A DNA stretch of 64,000 nucleotides from Proteus appendicitidis (GTDB taxonomy: Bacteria > Pseudomonadota > Gammaproteobacteria > Enterobacterales > Enterobacteriaceae): assembly GCF_030271835.1 (NCBI RefSeq), contig NZ_CP127389.1:1-64000 (forward strand), given 5' to 3'. The position numbers and the translations under genes are program-made. Under the pieces are notes generated by a model, which saw nothing but the letters and a program-made list of their open reading frames with translations, did not search any database and had not been told where the DNA came from. This document shows positions 52,896-60,572 of this stretch, piece after piece (the first letter of the stretch is position 1; every line of letters begins with the position of its first letter).

Positions 52896-53963
52896 CTATT
52901 TTTTCTTTAGTTTTTTTTCTAGAGAGCTTCCTCTAATAAATTTTCTATAAATATTTCTTATGATGTATTCTATATTAAAGTTAAATTTAGAATTTAACAT
53001 ATTTAAATTCATAACATTAATAAATTCAGCAATTTGCTTGAAGTTCGATTTTTTTATATTAGTAAAACAATCTTGAACATTGTTGTTTTGTTTCAAATTA
53101 TCTTCTAATTGACTTAATTGAAAGTTTATTCTTTTTTCGTCAAAACTTATCATTGATGAAAATGTGGATGAATAATCAATATCTTTGCTTATAAGCCAAC
53201 CACTTTGAATAAAATTTGGTGAATCACGATAAAGTAGCATAGCAACAGGTCTGTTATGATACATAGCTGTTAGCATAATTGAACTTGGAGTCGTAATAAC
53301 AAAATTAATTTTTTTTAGTATTTCTGGAAAACTACCGGTATTAAGATTTCTCTCAGGAGAAATAGATAAGTCAGTAATAATTTTCTCATCAAAAATTCTA
53401 AAATAAAAATTTATATTATCTTTTTCTAAACTATGAACAATATCTTTCAATAGAGATATTAATCTATTATATTCATATTCATTGTAATACGCGGTATTGG
53501 CAGTTGTAATTAGAAATATATTTTCTTTACTTAGAGGAATCTTATCATTCATACTAGTATCTATAACTCTTGGTGGAAGGTAATGTACTGAGTTAATATT
53601 AAATTCATTGAAATATTTTTTTGCCGTATTGCCAATAACACCAATATTATTGGCTATTATTGGATGATAATTTTCTATACCTAATGAACTTATCTTATTG
53701 TTATTTGTAAAATTACTAAATTCACAAATACCATCCATAAGTAGAAGTGTATTGATATCTAATTCTAAAGCTTTTGTTATGACATAATTATATATAGGGG
53801 ATGAATAGATTGTATAAACAATTAAATCATATTCTTTTAGTTTCTCAGTTTTCCTATAGAATTTACAGCCATTAAAAAATAATTCACAATCGAGAAAAAA
53901 TTTTTTATTTAACATGTCGTTATAAAAAGATTCTTCCTCTAAAAATAAAATTTTAAAAGACAT
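52896..53963 (-). CDS. Unrecognised O-antigen cluster protein, possible glycosyltransferase
   Basis: The 355-residue protein is not recognised. It has no signal peptide or membrane segment, alternating hydrophobic strands and Lys/Asn-rich helices suggesting an alpha/beta (possibly GT-B) fold. Landmarks are FLEEESFYND, LLLMDGICEF, NIFLITTANTAYYNEYEY, FVITTPSSIMLTAMYHNRPVAMLLYRDS (like the nucleotide-binding half of GT-B or capsule transferases), and a very basic C-terminus (KLKKK). It overlaps the preceding GT4 gene by 11 bases. Within a cluster with few transferases it probably makes one linkage of the repeat unit. Confidence 0.6.
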   Translation of the reverse strand: MSFKILFLEEESFYNDMLNKKFFLDCELFFNGCKFYRKTEKLKEYDLIVYTIYSSPIYNYVITKALELDINTLLLMDGICEFSNFTNNNKISSLGIENYHPIIANNIGVIGNTAKKYFNEFNINSVHYLPPRVIDTSMNDKIPLSKENIFLITTANTAYYNEYEYNRLISLLKDIVHSLEKDNINFYFRIFDEKIITDLSISPERNLNTGSFPEILKKINFVITTPSSIMLTAMYHNRPVAMLLYRDSPNFIQSGWLISKDIDYSSTFSSMISFDEKRINFQLSQLEDNLKQNNNVQDCFTNIKKSNFKQIAEFINVMNLNMLNSKFNFNIEYIIRNIYRKFIRGSSLEKKLKKK

Positions 53964-55014
53964 TATTAATTAATTCCTCTATGAAGTCTGATTCACTTCT
54001 AGAACAAGAGGTTATAGGAGTTTGGCTAATTGTTAAAATTTCGCATAAAACATCACCAATCTTATCTTTATCTTTGAAGTTATCGATTAATATGCCATTG
54101 TCGATATATTTAAATGCTTCCTTTGTTCCACATCGATTATAGCCAATAGGCGTTGTACCGCAGGTTGCCGCTTCTAAGTAACTTAATCCATAAGATTCAT
54201 TTAATTCTGAAAGTGAAATATAATAATAAGCTTTTTGATATATTTCAGGTAGTTTAGAGCGCTCAATTTTTCCTAATAAAACAATATTTTCATTTATAGG
54301 TGATCTTTTTATTATTTTTGCAAAATCTTCATAGTATGAACCATTGCCAGCGATATACCATTTAAAATCAATTCCTGATTCTTTCACTTTACAAAATGCT
54401 TGTAACATAGTGTCAAATCCCTTAGCTTTCTCTAAGCGTGAAACTGTCAGGAATGTGTTTTTTTCTTTTGATAAGATATTTTTCGTACAAGAGAAGGTAT
54501 CTTTAACACCACTATGTATTATTCTATACTTACTATCATCTAATTCAATATTGTAGAGTTCAGCATATCTATCTTTAATATACTCAGATACAAAAATTAT
54601 TTTCTTTGCCATATTTATAGCTTTTTTAAAATAATTAGAGAATTTCAGTTTATTAATAATAAAATATTTTTTATTTAAATATTTCTCTTCGCCATGAATT
54701 AAACATACTGTTTTAGCTAATATATCTTCTGGAAAATATTTTCCAGCATTATAGATTGCTGCTGGGTCATTACAAATTATGAGATCAAATTGTGATATAT
54801 GTTTTTTTAACCAAGACGCATAACTAATAAACCATAATTTATGGTTCATTCTTTCAGTAAAAATAAAGTTATTTTTATCTTCATTTGTTCGTGAAGAAGT
54901 AAGCAAGGTTATATTAATGTTTTTTCTTTTAAATGATGTAAAAATAGATTCAGCAACAGAACCTGCTCCACCTATACAAGGAGGATATTCATGAGAAAAA
55001 AGGAGTACTTTCAA
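53953..55014 (-). CDS. Family 4 glycosyltransferase, O-antigen
   Basis: The 353-residue GT4 enzyme opens MKVLLFSHEYPPCIGGAGSVAESIF. It has FVSEYIKDRYAELYNI, RIIHSGVKDTF, TFLTVSRLEKAKGFDTMLQAF, WYIAGNGSYYEDFAKII and SLSELNESYGLSYLEAATCGTTPIGYNRCGTKEAF, with the GT4 E-x7-E-like pair. It lies between wzy and the unrecognised gene, on the same minus-strand operon. Confidence 0.83.
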   Translation of the reverse strand: MKVLLFSHEYPPCIGGAGSVAESIFTSFKRKNINITLLTSSRTNEDKNNFIFTERMNHKLWFISYASWLKKHISQFDLIICNDPAAIYNAGKYFPEDILAKTVCLIHGEEKYLNKKYFIINKLKFSNYFKKAINMAKKIIFVSEYIKDRYAELYNIELDDSKYRIIHSGVKDTFSCTKNILSKEKNTFLTVSRLEKAKGFDTMLQAFCKVKESGIDFKWYIAGNGSYYEDFAKIIKRSPINENIVLLGKIERSKLPEIYQKAYYYISLSELNESYGLSYLEAATCGTTPIGYNRCGTKEAFKYIDNGILIDNFKDKDKIGDVLCEILTISQTPITSCSRSESDFIEELINNVF

Positions 55015-55034
55015 TTTATATAATATCCTAATGG

Positions 55035-56168
55035 TTAGTTAGATGATGATAACTTTAGTTTTTTTATCAGTAAAGGTAAGAATATTAATAGCAGAAGAGG
55101 AACATCTAACGGACTTACTATATATGCTCTTTCGAAATTCATTATGAATATATAGCACAAAATAAGAATAAAATATAAATATTCTTTTTTGAAGAACGCT
55201 CGTGTAAGATTTTTAATTAATGCGAATAAAATAAATAGAGTAATGAAACCATATACAGATGCTGACCATATAATTGAATTGTGGGGGTTTTTACCAATTA
55301 CACGAGGCAAATATGCACATTGATCTCTTCCTGCCTCATGTAGGCCAAAGATAAGTTGGCTTATTTCAAAGTTATTATAATAACAAGACCACATAATAAA
55401 TCGACTGCTTTCTAACCCACTGTTCTCACCAGATTTATTTAATCTTTCTGTTAAAAAGGAAAAATCTACAAATAAGATAAAAAACATACCAAAAATAGTT
55501 ATAAGAGAGAGGATTAAATATCGCTCTTGAAATGAATAACTAGAAAATAGATAAAATACAAAAACTAATAATGATGCTGCCTGAGCTGCTCTACTATTTG
55601 ATAAAATCATAATAATAACTGCTAATATAAAGAATGCATGATTGAATTTTAATCGCTCATTTTTAGATTTTAATAAAATAGTTAGGGTGGAATAAATATA
55701 AAGAAAGCATAAAACTATTGGGTGTACTGAGTTTCTATTAATATCGACACCAAATAAATTGATATAATCAACTTTTACTAATCCTCCAACTTTCAGTTCC
55801 ATTATGAAAATTAATATAAATATGATTAAACCAAGATTTTTTATATCATTTTTTATTTTATTTAGCTTAAATCTATCACCTTTTAAAACTAAAAAGTAGA
55901 TATAAGAGAATATACTAATATTGGAAATAGCTAAAATATAAAGAGAAATATAAGATTCAAGATATCTATCATGAGAACCAACACAAACTAATATGTAAGA
56001 TATAGTAACTATTAGAAGCATTGTCATACTAAGCTTAAAACGTAATGCATAAGGAATAAATAATAGCCCAACTAATGAGCTTAGTGCGTAGAAAATCGCT
56101 CCTCCAGGTATTGCTATTTTAAAAAAATATAAAGAAAAGTAAGTTGTAAACAGAAATCGATATGTCAT
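55035..56168 (-). CDS. wzy: Probable O-antigen polymerase Wzy
   Basis: The 377-residue protein has about ten hydrophobic segments and one large hydrophilic loop (about 235-290) containing GLHEAGRDQCAYLPRV and GKNPHNSIIWSASVYGFI. That is the H-containing loop typical of Wzy/WaaL-family polymerases. Sequence identity between Wzy proteins is always low, so the call rests on topology and on its place with wzx in the O-antigen locus. It polymerises undecaprenyl-linked repeat units in the periplasm. Confidence 0.75.
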   Translation of the reverse strand: MTYRFLFTTYFSLYFFKIAIPGGAIFYALSSLVGLLFIPYALRFKLSMTMLLIVTISYILVCVGSHDRYLESYISLYILAISNISIFSYIYFLVLKGDRFKLNKIKNDIKNLGLIIFILIFIMELKVGGLVKVDYINLFGVDINRNSVHPIVLCFLYIYSTLTILLKSKNERLKFNHAFFILAVIIMILSNSRAAQAASLLVFVFYLFSSYSFQERYLILSLITIFGMFFILFVDFSFLTERLNKSGENSGLESSRFIMWSCYYNNFEISQLIFGLHEAGRDQCAYLPRVIGKNPHNSIIWSASVYGFITLFILFALIKNLTRAFFKKEYLYFILILCYIFIMNFERAYIVSPLDVPLLLLIFLPLLIKKLKLSSSN

Positions 56169-56180
56169 ATCATTAGCCAG

Positions 56181-57422
56181 TTAGAAAAACAAACCATATT
56201 TTTTTTTCTTTAAATCAATAATAGTAATATTATCAATAGTATTATATGTGTGTATGCCAGAATAACCTTTCGGAGGATTAATTACATATAAATCTTCTTT
56301 ATTAATTAAATTTTCACCATAAGATATAGCACAGCCTTGATATAATGCCGTTTCGGAATCTTTTAAATTCCCAGCATTTCTTGATCCTTCATCCCCTATA
56401 CGGGTAATAATGGCATCCTCTAGATTTAAATTGGCATTTAATAAAGTCGAAATATTCCATTCTAGCAAACATCTATTACTATCTTTTGCATGAGAGTAAA
56501 TTGATGTGGTTATTTTGATATCATTTTTTTGAAAGTAAATATTAGTATCAGCAAAATGAAGAGTTTTACTTTTAATTAAAGTATGTATTTTTCTCCATTT
56601 ATTGGGAAAGGATGTACATTCATAGAGATCAATCGAAAAGTTATCACCTTGTGGAATTAGATATATTTTATTTTGATATTCAAAAACATTTGGATAAGAT
56701 AGATGATAGTTTTCTTCTAATATAGGGAATTCTTTATTATCTTTTATATTTTTAGCAACGAGAATTCCTTTACCTCGTAATAATTTACATTTTTCATAAA
56801 AAATATAATAGTTATCATCCTTTTTAAAGAGAAAAGGATCTGCATTAAAATAACCTTTATCGTTACCAAGTGAAATAAATTTATTGAAATTTTCATGAAG
56901 CTGTTTAGGATTTATTCTTTCTTTTGCAAATAATATCAACCATTCATCCCTTATAAAAAATCTATTAAGGATTCTATTCAATAAATTTTTTATAAAAAGA
57001 AATTTATTGTTCTTATTATTTGCCTTTTGAGATAAATTACACTCAATAATCGGAGTGTCCAAATTTAATTTGAAATTTAATAATAAATATAAATCGAATG
57101 AAAGGCTAGAAATAAAAGTATTAATAGATTTATTATAAATTCGTTGCTTAAAATAGTAATTTATTTCACTGAAATCTGAATATGTGATTTTAAAGCATAC
57201 GGTAACAAATTTATTTACTAATAAATCGTTTTTTAGATTCTTGTCTTTACTCTTAAAATAAAAATCAACATCTATTGATTGAATATCATTCTGTAATAAT
57301 GGTAATGAAAATACTTCCCCATTAGAAATTTTCACACTAACCTTTTTAGCATTAGTAAAATCTCTATTCATGTTTACGATAAGAGAAGAATAATAGTCTT
57401 TAATTAAATTAACATTGATCAT
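56181..57422 (-). CDS. GINT1-N-like beta-propeller protein, O-antigen cluster
   Basis: The 413-residue protein has an unclear N-terminal part (1-165). Its C-terminal half carries the repeats typical of the glucosamine inositolphosphorylceramide transferase 1 N-terminal domain, a five-bladed propeller related to GH43/GH32: FNADPFLFKKDDNYYIFYEKC, LSYPNVFEYQNKIYLIPQ, FADTNIYFQ, GSRNAGN and ALYQGCAISYGENL. Bacterial proteins with this domain occur in polysaccharide loci, but their reaction is not known to me. It overlaps wzx by 14 bases. A sugar- or acyl-transfer role is inferred from place only. Confidence 0.65.
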   Translation of the reverse strand: MINVNLIKDYYSSLIVNMNRDFTNAKKVSVKISNGEVFSLPLLQNDIQSIDVDFYFKSKDKNLKNDLLVNKFVTVCFKITYSDFSEINYYFKQRIYNKSINTFISSLSFDLYLLLNFKLNLDTPIIECNLSQKANNKNNKFLFIKNLLNRILNRFFIRDEWLILFAKERINPKQLHENFNKFISLGNDKGYFNADPFLFKKDDNYYIFYEKCKLLRGKGILVAKNIKDNKEFPILEENYHLSYPNVFEYQNKIYLIPQGDNFSIDLYECTSFPNKWRKIHTLIKSKTLHFADTNIYFQKNDIKITTSIYSHAKDSNRCLLEWNISTLLNANLNLEDAIITRIGDEGSRNAGNLKDSETALYQGCAISYGENLINKEDLYVINPPKGYSGIHTYNTIDNITIIDLKKKKYGLFF

Positions 57423-58644
57423 TTAATATGTTTCTCTTGTATAAAGCACATATGAAATACAAAAACAACATCCCTGCAGCAATATATACTATTTTTAGAG
57501 CGTTAAAGATATCTTCTGGATTAAAAAATAATATAGTCGTAGATATTAAGATTAAGGAAATCAAACCTAAGAGTACATTATATATAGCTGATAAATTTAA
57601 TTTATTTAAATTCAAAAATAATGTAGGTAGAAAAGCTGATGTATTCATAAATGGAATGAATAATGCTAACTGTAAGAATAATATATAGGAAGTTTGATAC
57701 TCATTAAAAAAATTAAAATTAAAAAGTATGGGTTTGATTAGATAGCATATACCAACTATACAGTAAGAAAGTAAAAAATATATACCAACGATTGATATAT
57801 ATTTTTTCCAAGCGACTTTCTTTGAAATTTCAGTATTACTGAATATTCTCATTCCTAATAACTGACACGTCGTAGCAATAATGGTTAATAGAGATAAAAA
57901 TTTGAACGTTATTTCATATTTAGCATAAATATCGTTAGGGAAGAACCATGGTAAAACAAGCAACGGTAGTTGGGTATATAATATATATCCAAATGCATTA
58001 AAAAAATGGAAATTTAATCCAGAGAGAAGCATTTTTTTAAAAAGAGTAAAGTCAAAATGAAATTTGAAATTTATATCTTTATTTAAATTATAAAAAAAAG
58101 AAAATGCTAGTAATAGAGACATCAATGATAATAATGAAATAAATAGATATTTAGAAGGAAAGAGATAGATGAGTAATATAGATAATAAAAGTATAAATGT
58201 TTTTACTATAATTGTTATTTTATTCATTATACTCGTATCTCTTTTCCCAATAAAAAGAGAAAGCATTTGCTGCTCAAGCATAAGCCCAGGAATTAATATT
58301 ACGGAAAATATAAAATATTCAATTTCAATGCTTCCATTAGGAAGAAAATATTTATATATAGGATAAACTAGTAATAAAATTGATAGAGTGACTAATAGTG
58401 AATATATAAAAAATATGCTAATTACATTTGAAATCTTTGAGTTATCATCAACTACAATTTTATAACCTATTTGACCTAAGCTTAGATATGATATTGTAAA
58501 TATTGTTGTCATCCATGAAATACTAATTGCAATTTGTCCTCTTTGCTCAAAACCTAATATTTCAGTTGATAATAATAAAAGTACAAGTCCTACAAATGTT
58601 GAATAAAATCTTGAAAAAGCAAGGAAGATAAACTTTATAAACAT
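57409..58644 (-). CDS. wzx: Probable O-antigen flippase Wzx
   Basis: The 411-residue integral membrane protein has about twelve hydrophobic segments and the N-terminal layout of MATE/MVF-type oligosaccharide flippases (MFIKFIFLAFSRFYSTFVGLVLLLLSTEILG, RGQIAISISWMTTIF). Wzx moves the undecaprenyl-pyrophosphate-linked repeat unit across the inner membrane. It overlaps the GNAT gene upstream by 10 bases and the propeller gene downstream by 14. Confidence 0.82.
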   Translation of the reverse strand: MFIKFIFLAFSRFYSTFVGLVLLLLSTEILGFEQRGQIAISISWMTTIFTISYLSLGQIGYKIVVDDNSKISNVISIFFIYSLLVTLSILLLVYPIYKYFLPNGSIEIEYFIFSVILIPGLMLEQQMLSLFIGKRDTSIMNKITIIVKTFILLLSILLIYLFPSKYLFISLLSLMSLLLAFSFFYNLNKDINFKFHFDFTLFKKMLLSGLNFHFFNAFGYILYTQLPLLVLPWFFPNDIYAKYEITFKFLSLLTIIATTCQLLGMRIFSNTEISKKVAWKKYISIVGIYFLLSYCIVGICYLIKPILFNFNFFNEYQTSYILFLQLALFIPFMNTSAFLPTLFLNLNKLNLSAIYNVLLGLISLILISTTILFFNPEDIFNALKIVYIAAGMLFLYFICALYKRNILNDQC

Positions 58645-59153
58645 AATATATATTTATTTTTAAAATAAGATCGAGTTTTTAATAGGGAAAAATACCTTAT
58701 AAAACCAGCATTCTCTATTTTTCTTAATGAGATAAGGTTGTTATCTTCTACGGCAATAAATAAATTATTAAAATGTTGGTTTATAAGATGATTTAACAGA
58801 AAACCATATAAGCCTTTATTTCTATATTTTTCTATGGTATTAGCTGCATATGCATAATACGTTGAATCAGATAATTCAATCTCTATATTTAATTCAGTAA
58901 TAATATTTTTAATGTTATTTGAACAGAAAATATATGCACAGACTTCTTCATTTTCTTCGATTAAATATAACACACTACCCAAAGATAACTCTTTTAATAT
59001 TTGATTTTTATAGGAGGATGGTACTTTATATTTAAAGTCTTCTATTCTATTTATTTTTATTATTTTATTATACTGATTAGTGGGCAATGGTCTATTTAAA
59101 TTGTATTTATAGAAGTGCAGTTTTCTTGTTTTAAAGAAATTTAAATTAATCAC
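58635..59153 (-). CDS. GNAT-family acyltransferase, O-antigen cluster
   Basis: The 172-residue protein has a GNAT core: LYLIEENEEVCAYIFCSNN, NTIEKYRNKGLYGFLLNHLI (motif A, acetyl-CoA loop near residue 112) and EDNNLISLRKIENAGFIRYF (motif B). In O-antigen loci such enzymes usually N-acylate an amino sugar on the nucleotide donor, yet no aminotransferase gene is present here. Start and end overlap both neighbours, so it is translated as part of the chain. Confidence 0.78.
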   Translation of the reverse strand: MINLNFFKTRKLHFYKYNLNRPLPTNQYNKIIKINRIEDFKYKVPSSYKNQILKELSLGSVLYLIEENEEVCAYIFCSNNIKNIITELNIEIELSDSTYYAYAANTIEKYRNKGLYGFLLNHLINQHFNNLFIAVEDNNLISLRKIENAGFIRYFSLLKTRSYFKNKYILCL

Positions 59154-60201
59154 TCTGTTTTACCTTAGATAAAATACGACGTAATGCTATGTATGTAATG
59201 TAAATATATCCTTTTTTATTAAGAGATATTAATGCCTCTTGATTTTTTAATGTTACAGATGACCAATTTTTTTTGTATAATTCACCACCTCTTAAAAAAT
59301 CAAACGTTTTATAGTTTTTATTTTTATAATGTTCTATTAAAGATAAAAGTAAAATATTACCAACGGCATACTTTGAAAAATCCCTATTAAATGTCGGTAT
59401 ATAATAATAGACTGTATCATTATCAATTAAACCAAAGTGAGCAGCAATAATATCATTATTACATTTTATATAAGAGTAATCATATTGAATGCCATTTTTA
59501 ATAGACTCTAGTAATATTTTAAAATTTTGAGGAATAGATAAATCATGTTTACCATAAGTATCTTCTTTAATATTCATGATTACTTCTAAATCTTTTTCCT
59601 CTATTTTCTGATTTACAAAAATCTCAACGGAATAGTTTTCCTCTAATCGTTTTAAGCATCGTAATGTATCTTGTTTATTCTTTTTTAATATATCTATTTC
59701 ACTACGATCTAAAATAAGTTTTGGGCATTCTGAACGAGGAATAATATAATATTTTTTAAAGTTAAATCTTAGTTGGCTTAATATTTCAGTAGATACATGA
59801 CAATTTTGTTGTAGATTATCTAGATCTATGCAGTCTATATTTTTTATACTATCTATAGCTCTAATGAAATACTTTGCTATTTGAGATGCTTTTTCTTTTT
59901 TTGTATATATAATTCCATTATAATCAGCAATATTATTATTGATAAATCTAAGTGTTGTAATTTCTCGCATTAGAAATTTTTGTTTGTCAATTCTTAATGC
60001 ACATGCGGCTATAAATTTATTTTTATTTTTTATTAGTATAAAAATATTATTTTTATCATAGGCATTTGCCATAGATAAAACCCAATTATATTCTAAAAAA
60101 GGATTGCTATATATATCTTCACTCTCAGAAAGATATTTATATGCAGCAATAACTGACTCATCAATTGTATATTTTATAATAACTTGCATTCTATCAACCA
60201 T
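59146..60201 (-). CDS. FemAB/CelD-like GNAT-fold transferase, first gene of O-antigen operon
   Basis: The 351-residue protein resembles the BioF2-like/CelD-BcsL (Acetyltransf_6) group, which is structurally related to FemABX aminoacyl transferases. The diagnostic C-terminal stretch is YYYIPTFNRDFSKYAVGNILLLSLIEHYKNKNYKTFDFLRGGELYKKNW (about 265-315). It is the first gene after the JUMPstart leader. Proteus O-antigens frequently carry amino acids amide-linked to uronic acids, so an acyl or aminoacyl transfer to the repeat unit is a reasonable guess, no more. Start codon is ATG 60201; ATG 60189 is in frame and neither has a good ribosome binding site. Confidence 0.68.
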   Translation of the reverse strand: MVDRMQVIIKYTIDESVIAAYKYLSESEDIYSNPFLEYNWVLSMANAYDKNNIFILIKNKNKFIAACALRIDKQKFLMREITTLRFINNNIADYNGIIYTKKEKASQIAKYFIRAIDSIKNIDCIDLDNLQQNCHVSTEILSQLRFNFKKYYIIPRSECPKLILDRSEIDILKKNKQDTLRCLKRLEENYSVEIFVNQKIEEKDLEVIMNIKEDTYGKHDLSIPQNFKILLESIKNGIQYDYSYIKCNNDIIAAHFGLIDNDTVYYYIPTFNRDFSKYAVGNILLLSLIEHYKNKNYKTFDFLRGGELYKKNWSSVTLKNQEALISLNKKGYIYITYIALRRILSKVKQSD

Positions 60202-60240
60202 ATATATTAATTATAGTAATTAAATATAAAATTTCTTAAA

Positions 60241-60278
60241 GCTACCGCACTGGGTTTACGGCCCCCAGAGCGCCAAAA
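60241..60278 (-). promoter_or_regulatory. JUMPstart / ops element (RfaH recruitment site)
   Basis: On the minus strand the segment reads GGCGCTCTGGGGGCC..., then AAACCCAGTGCGGTAGC, ending at 60241. This follows the JUMPstart consensus (GTGCTCTGG-AGCTG-TAA-CCAGGGGCGGTAGC) closely, including the ops core GCGGTAGC at 60241-60248. JUMPstart lies in the leader of RfaH-controlled polysaccharide operons. The first O-antigen start codon is 40 bases downstream. Confidence 0.85.
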
Positions 60279-60321
60279 TTTATCTCGAAAAGCTCCTATC
60301 TAATTGTAATATAAGAGCTTT

Positions 60322-60351
60322 ATTATATAAGCATACTTTAACAATATGCAA
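60322..60351 (-). promoter_or_regulatory. Promoter of the O-antigen operon
   Basis: On the minus strand TTGCAT (60351-60346) and TATAAT (60327-60322) are 18 bases apart, placing the start point near 60315, just upstream of the JUMPstart element. Confidence 0.65.
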
Positions 60352-60501
60352 AAAACCGCACTGAGAGTAGACTCTTCAAACCAGACGGTCAAGTAATAGC
60401 TGGGTATTTTAGCATTGATTGTAGATATATAAATATCGGAATAGCGGTCGATTCAGCCAGATCATTCTGAATTGCATCGTTAGACGCTAACTAAAAGAAT
60501 A

Positions 60502-60527
60502 TGCCACCTATTCTTCAATAGATGGCA
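60502..60527 (-). terminator. Probable terminator of cpxRA
   Basis: On the minus strand TGCCATCTAT-TGAAGA-ATAGGTGGCA gives a fully paired 10-bp stem (one G-U) followed by TATTCTTTTAG, about 45 bases past the cpxA stop. The U-tract is imperfect. Confidence 0.6.
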
Positions 60528-60572
60528 GTATATTTTGATGCAACAGTTTAATTACTCTATTAGGTCAGTTGG

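Larger units (their letters stand above)
60202..60572. other. Intergenic region between O-antigen operon and cpxA
   Basis: All 371 bases lie between two minus-strand operons. From right to left they hold the probable cpxRA terminator (60502-60527), a sigma70 promoter (60322-60351) and a JUMPstart/ops element (60241-60278), each listed separately. No coding frame was seen. Confidence 0.7.

Noticed and set aside
51766..60201. Insertion sequence remnants within the O-antigen locus
   Set aside because: No transposase fragment or terminal inverted repeats were found; the AT-rich genes are intact and closely packed.
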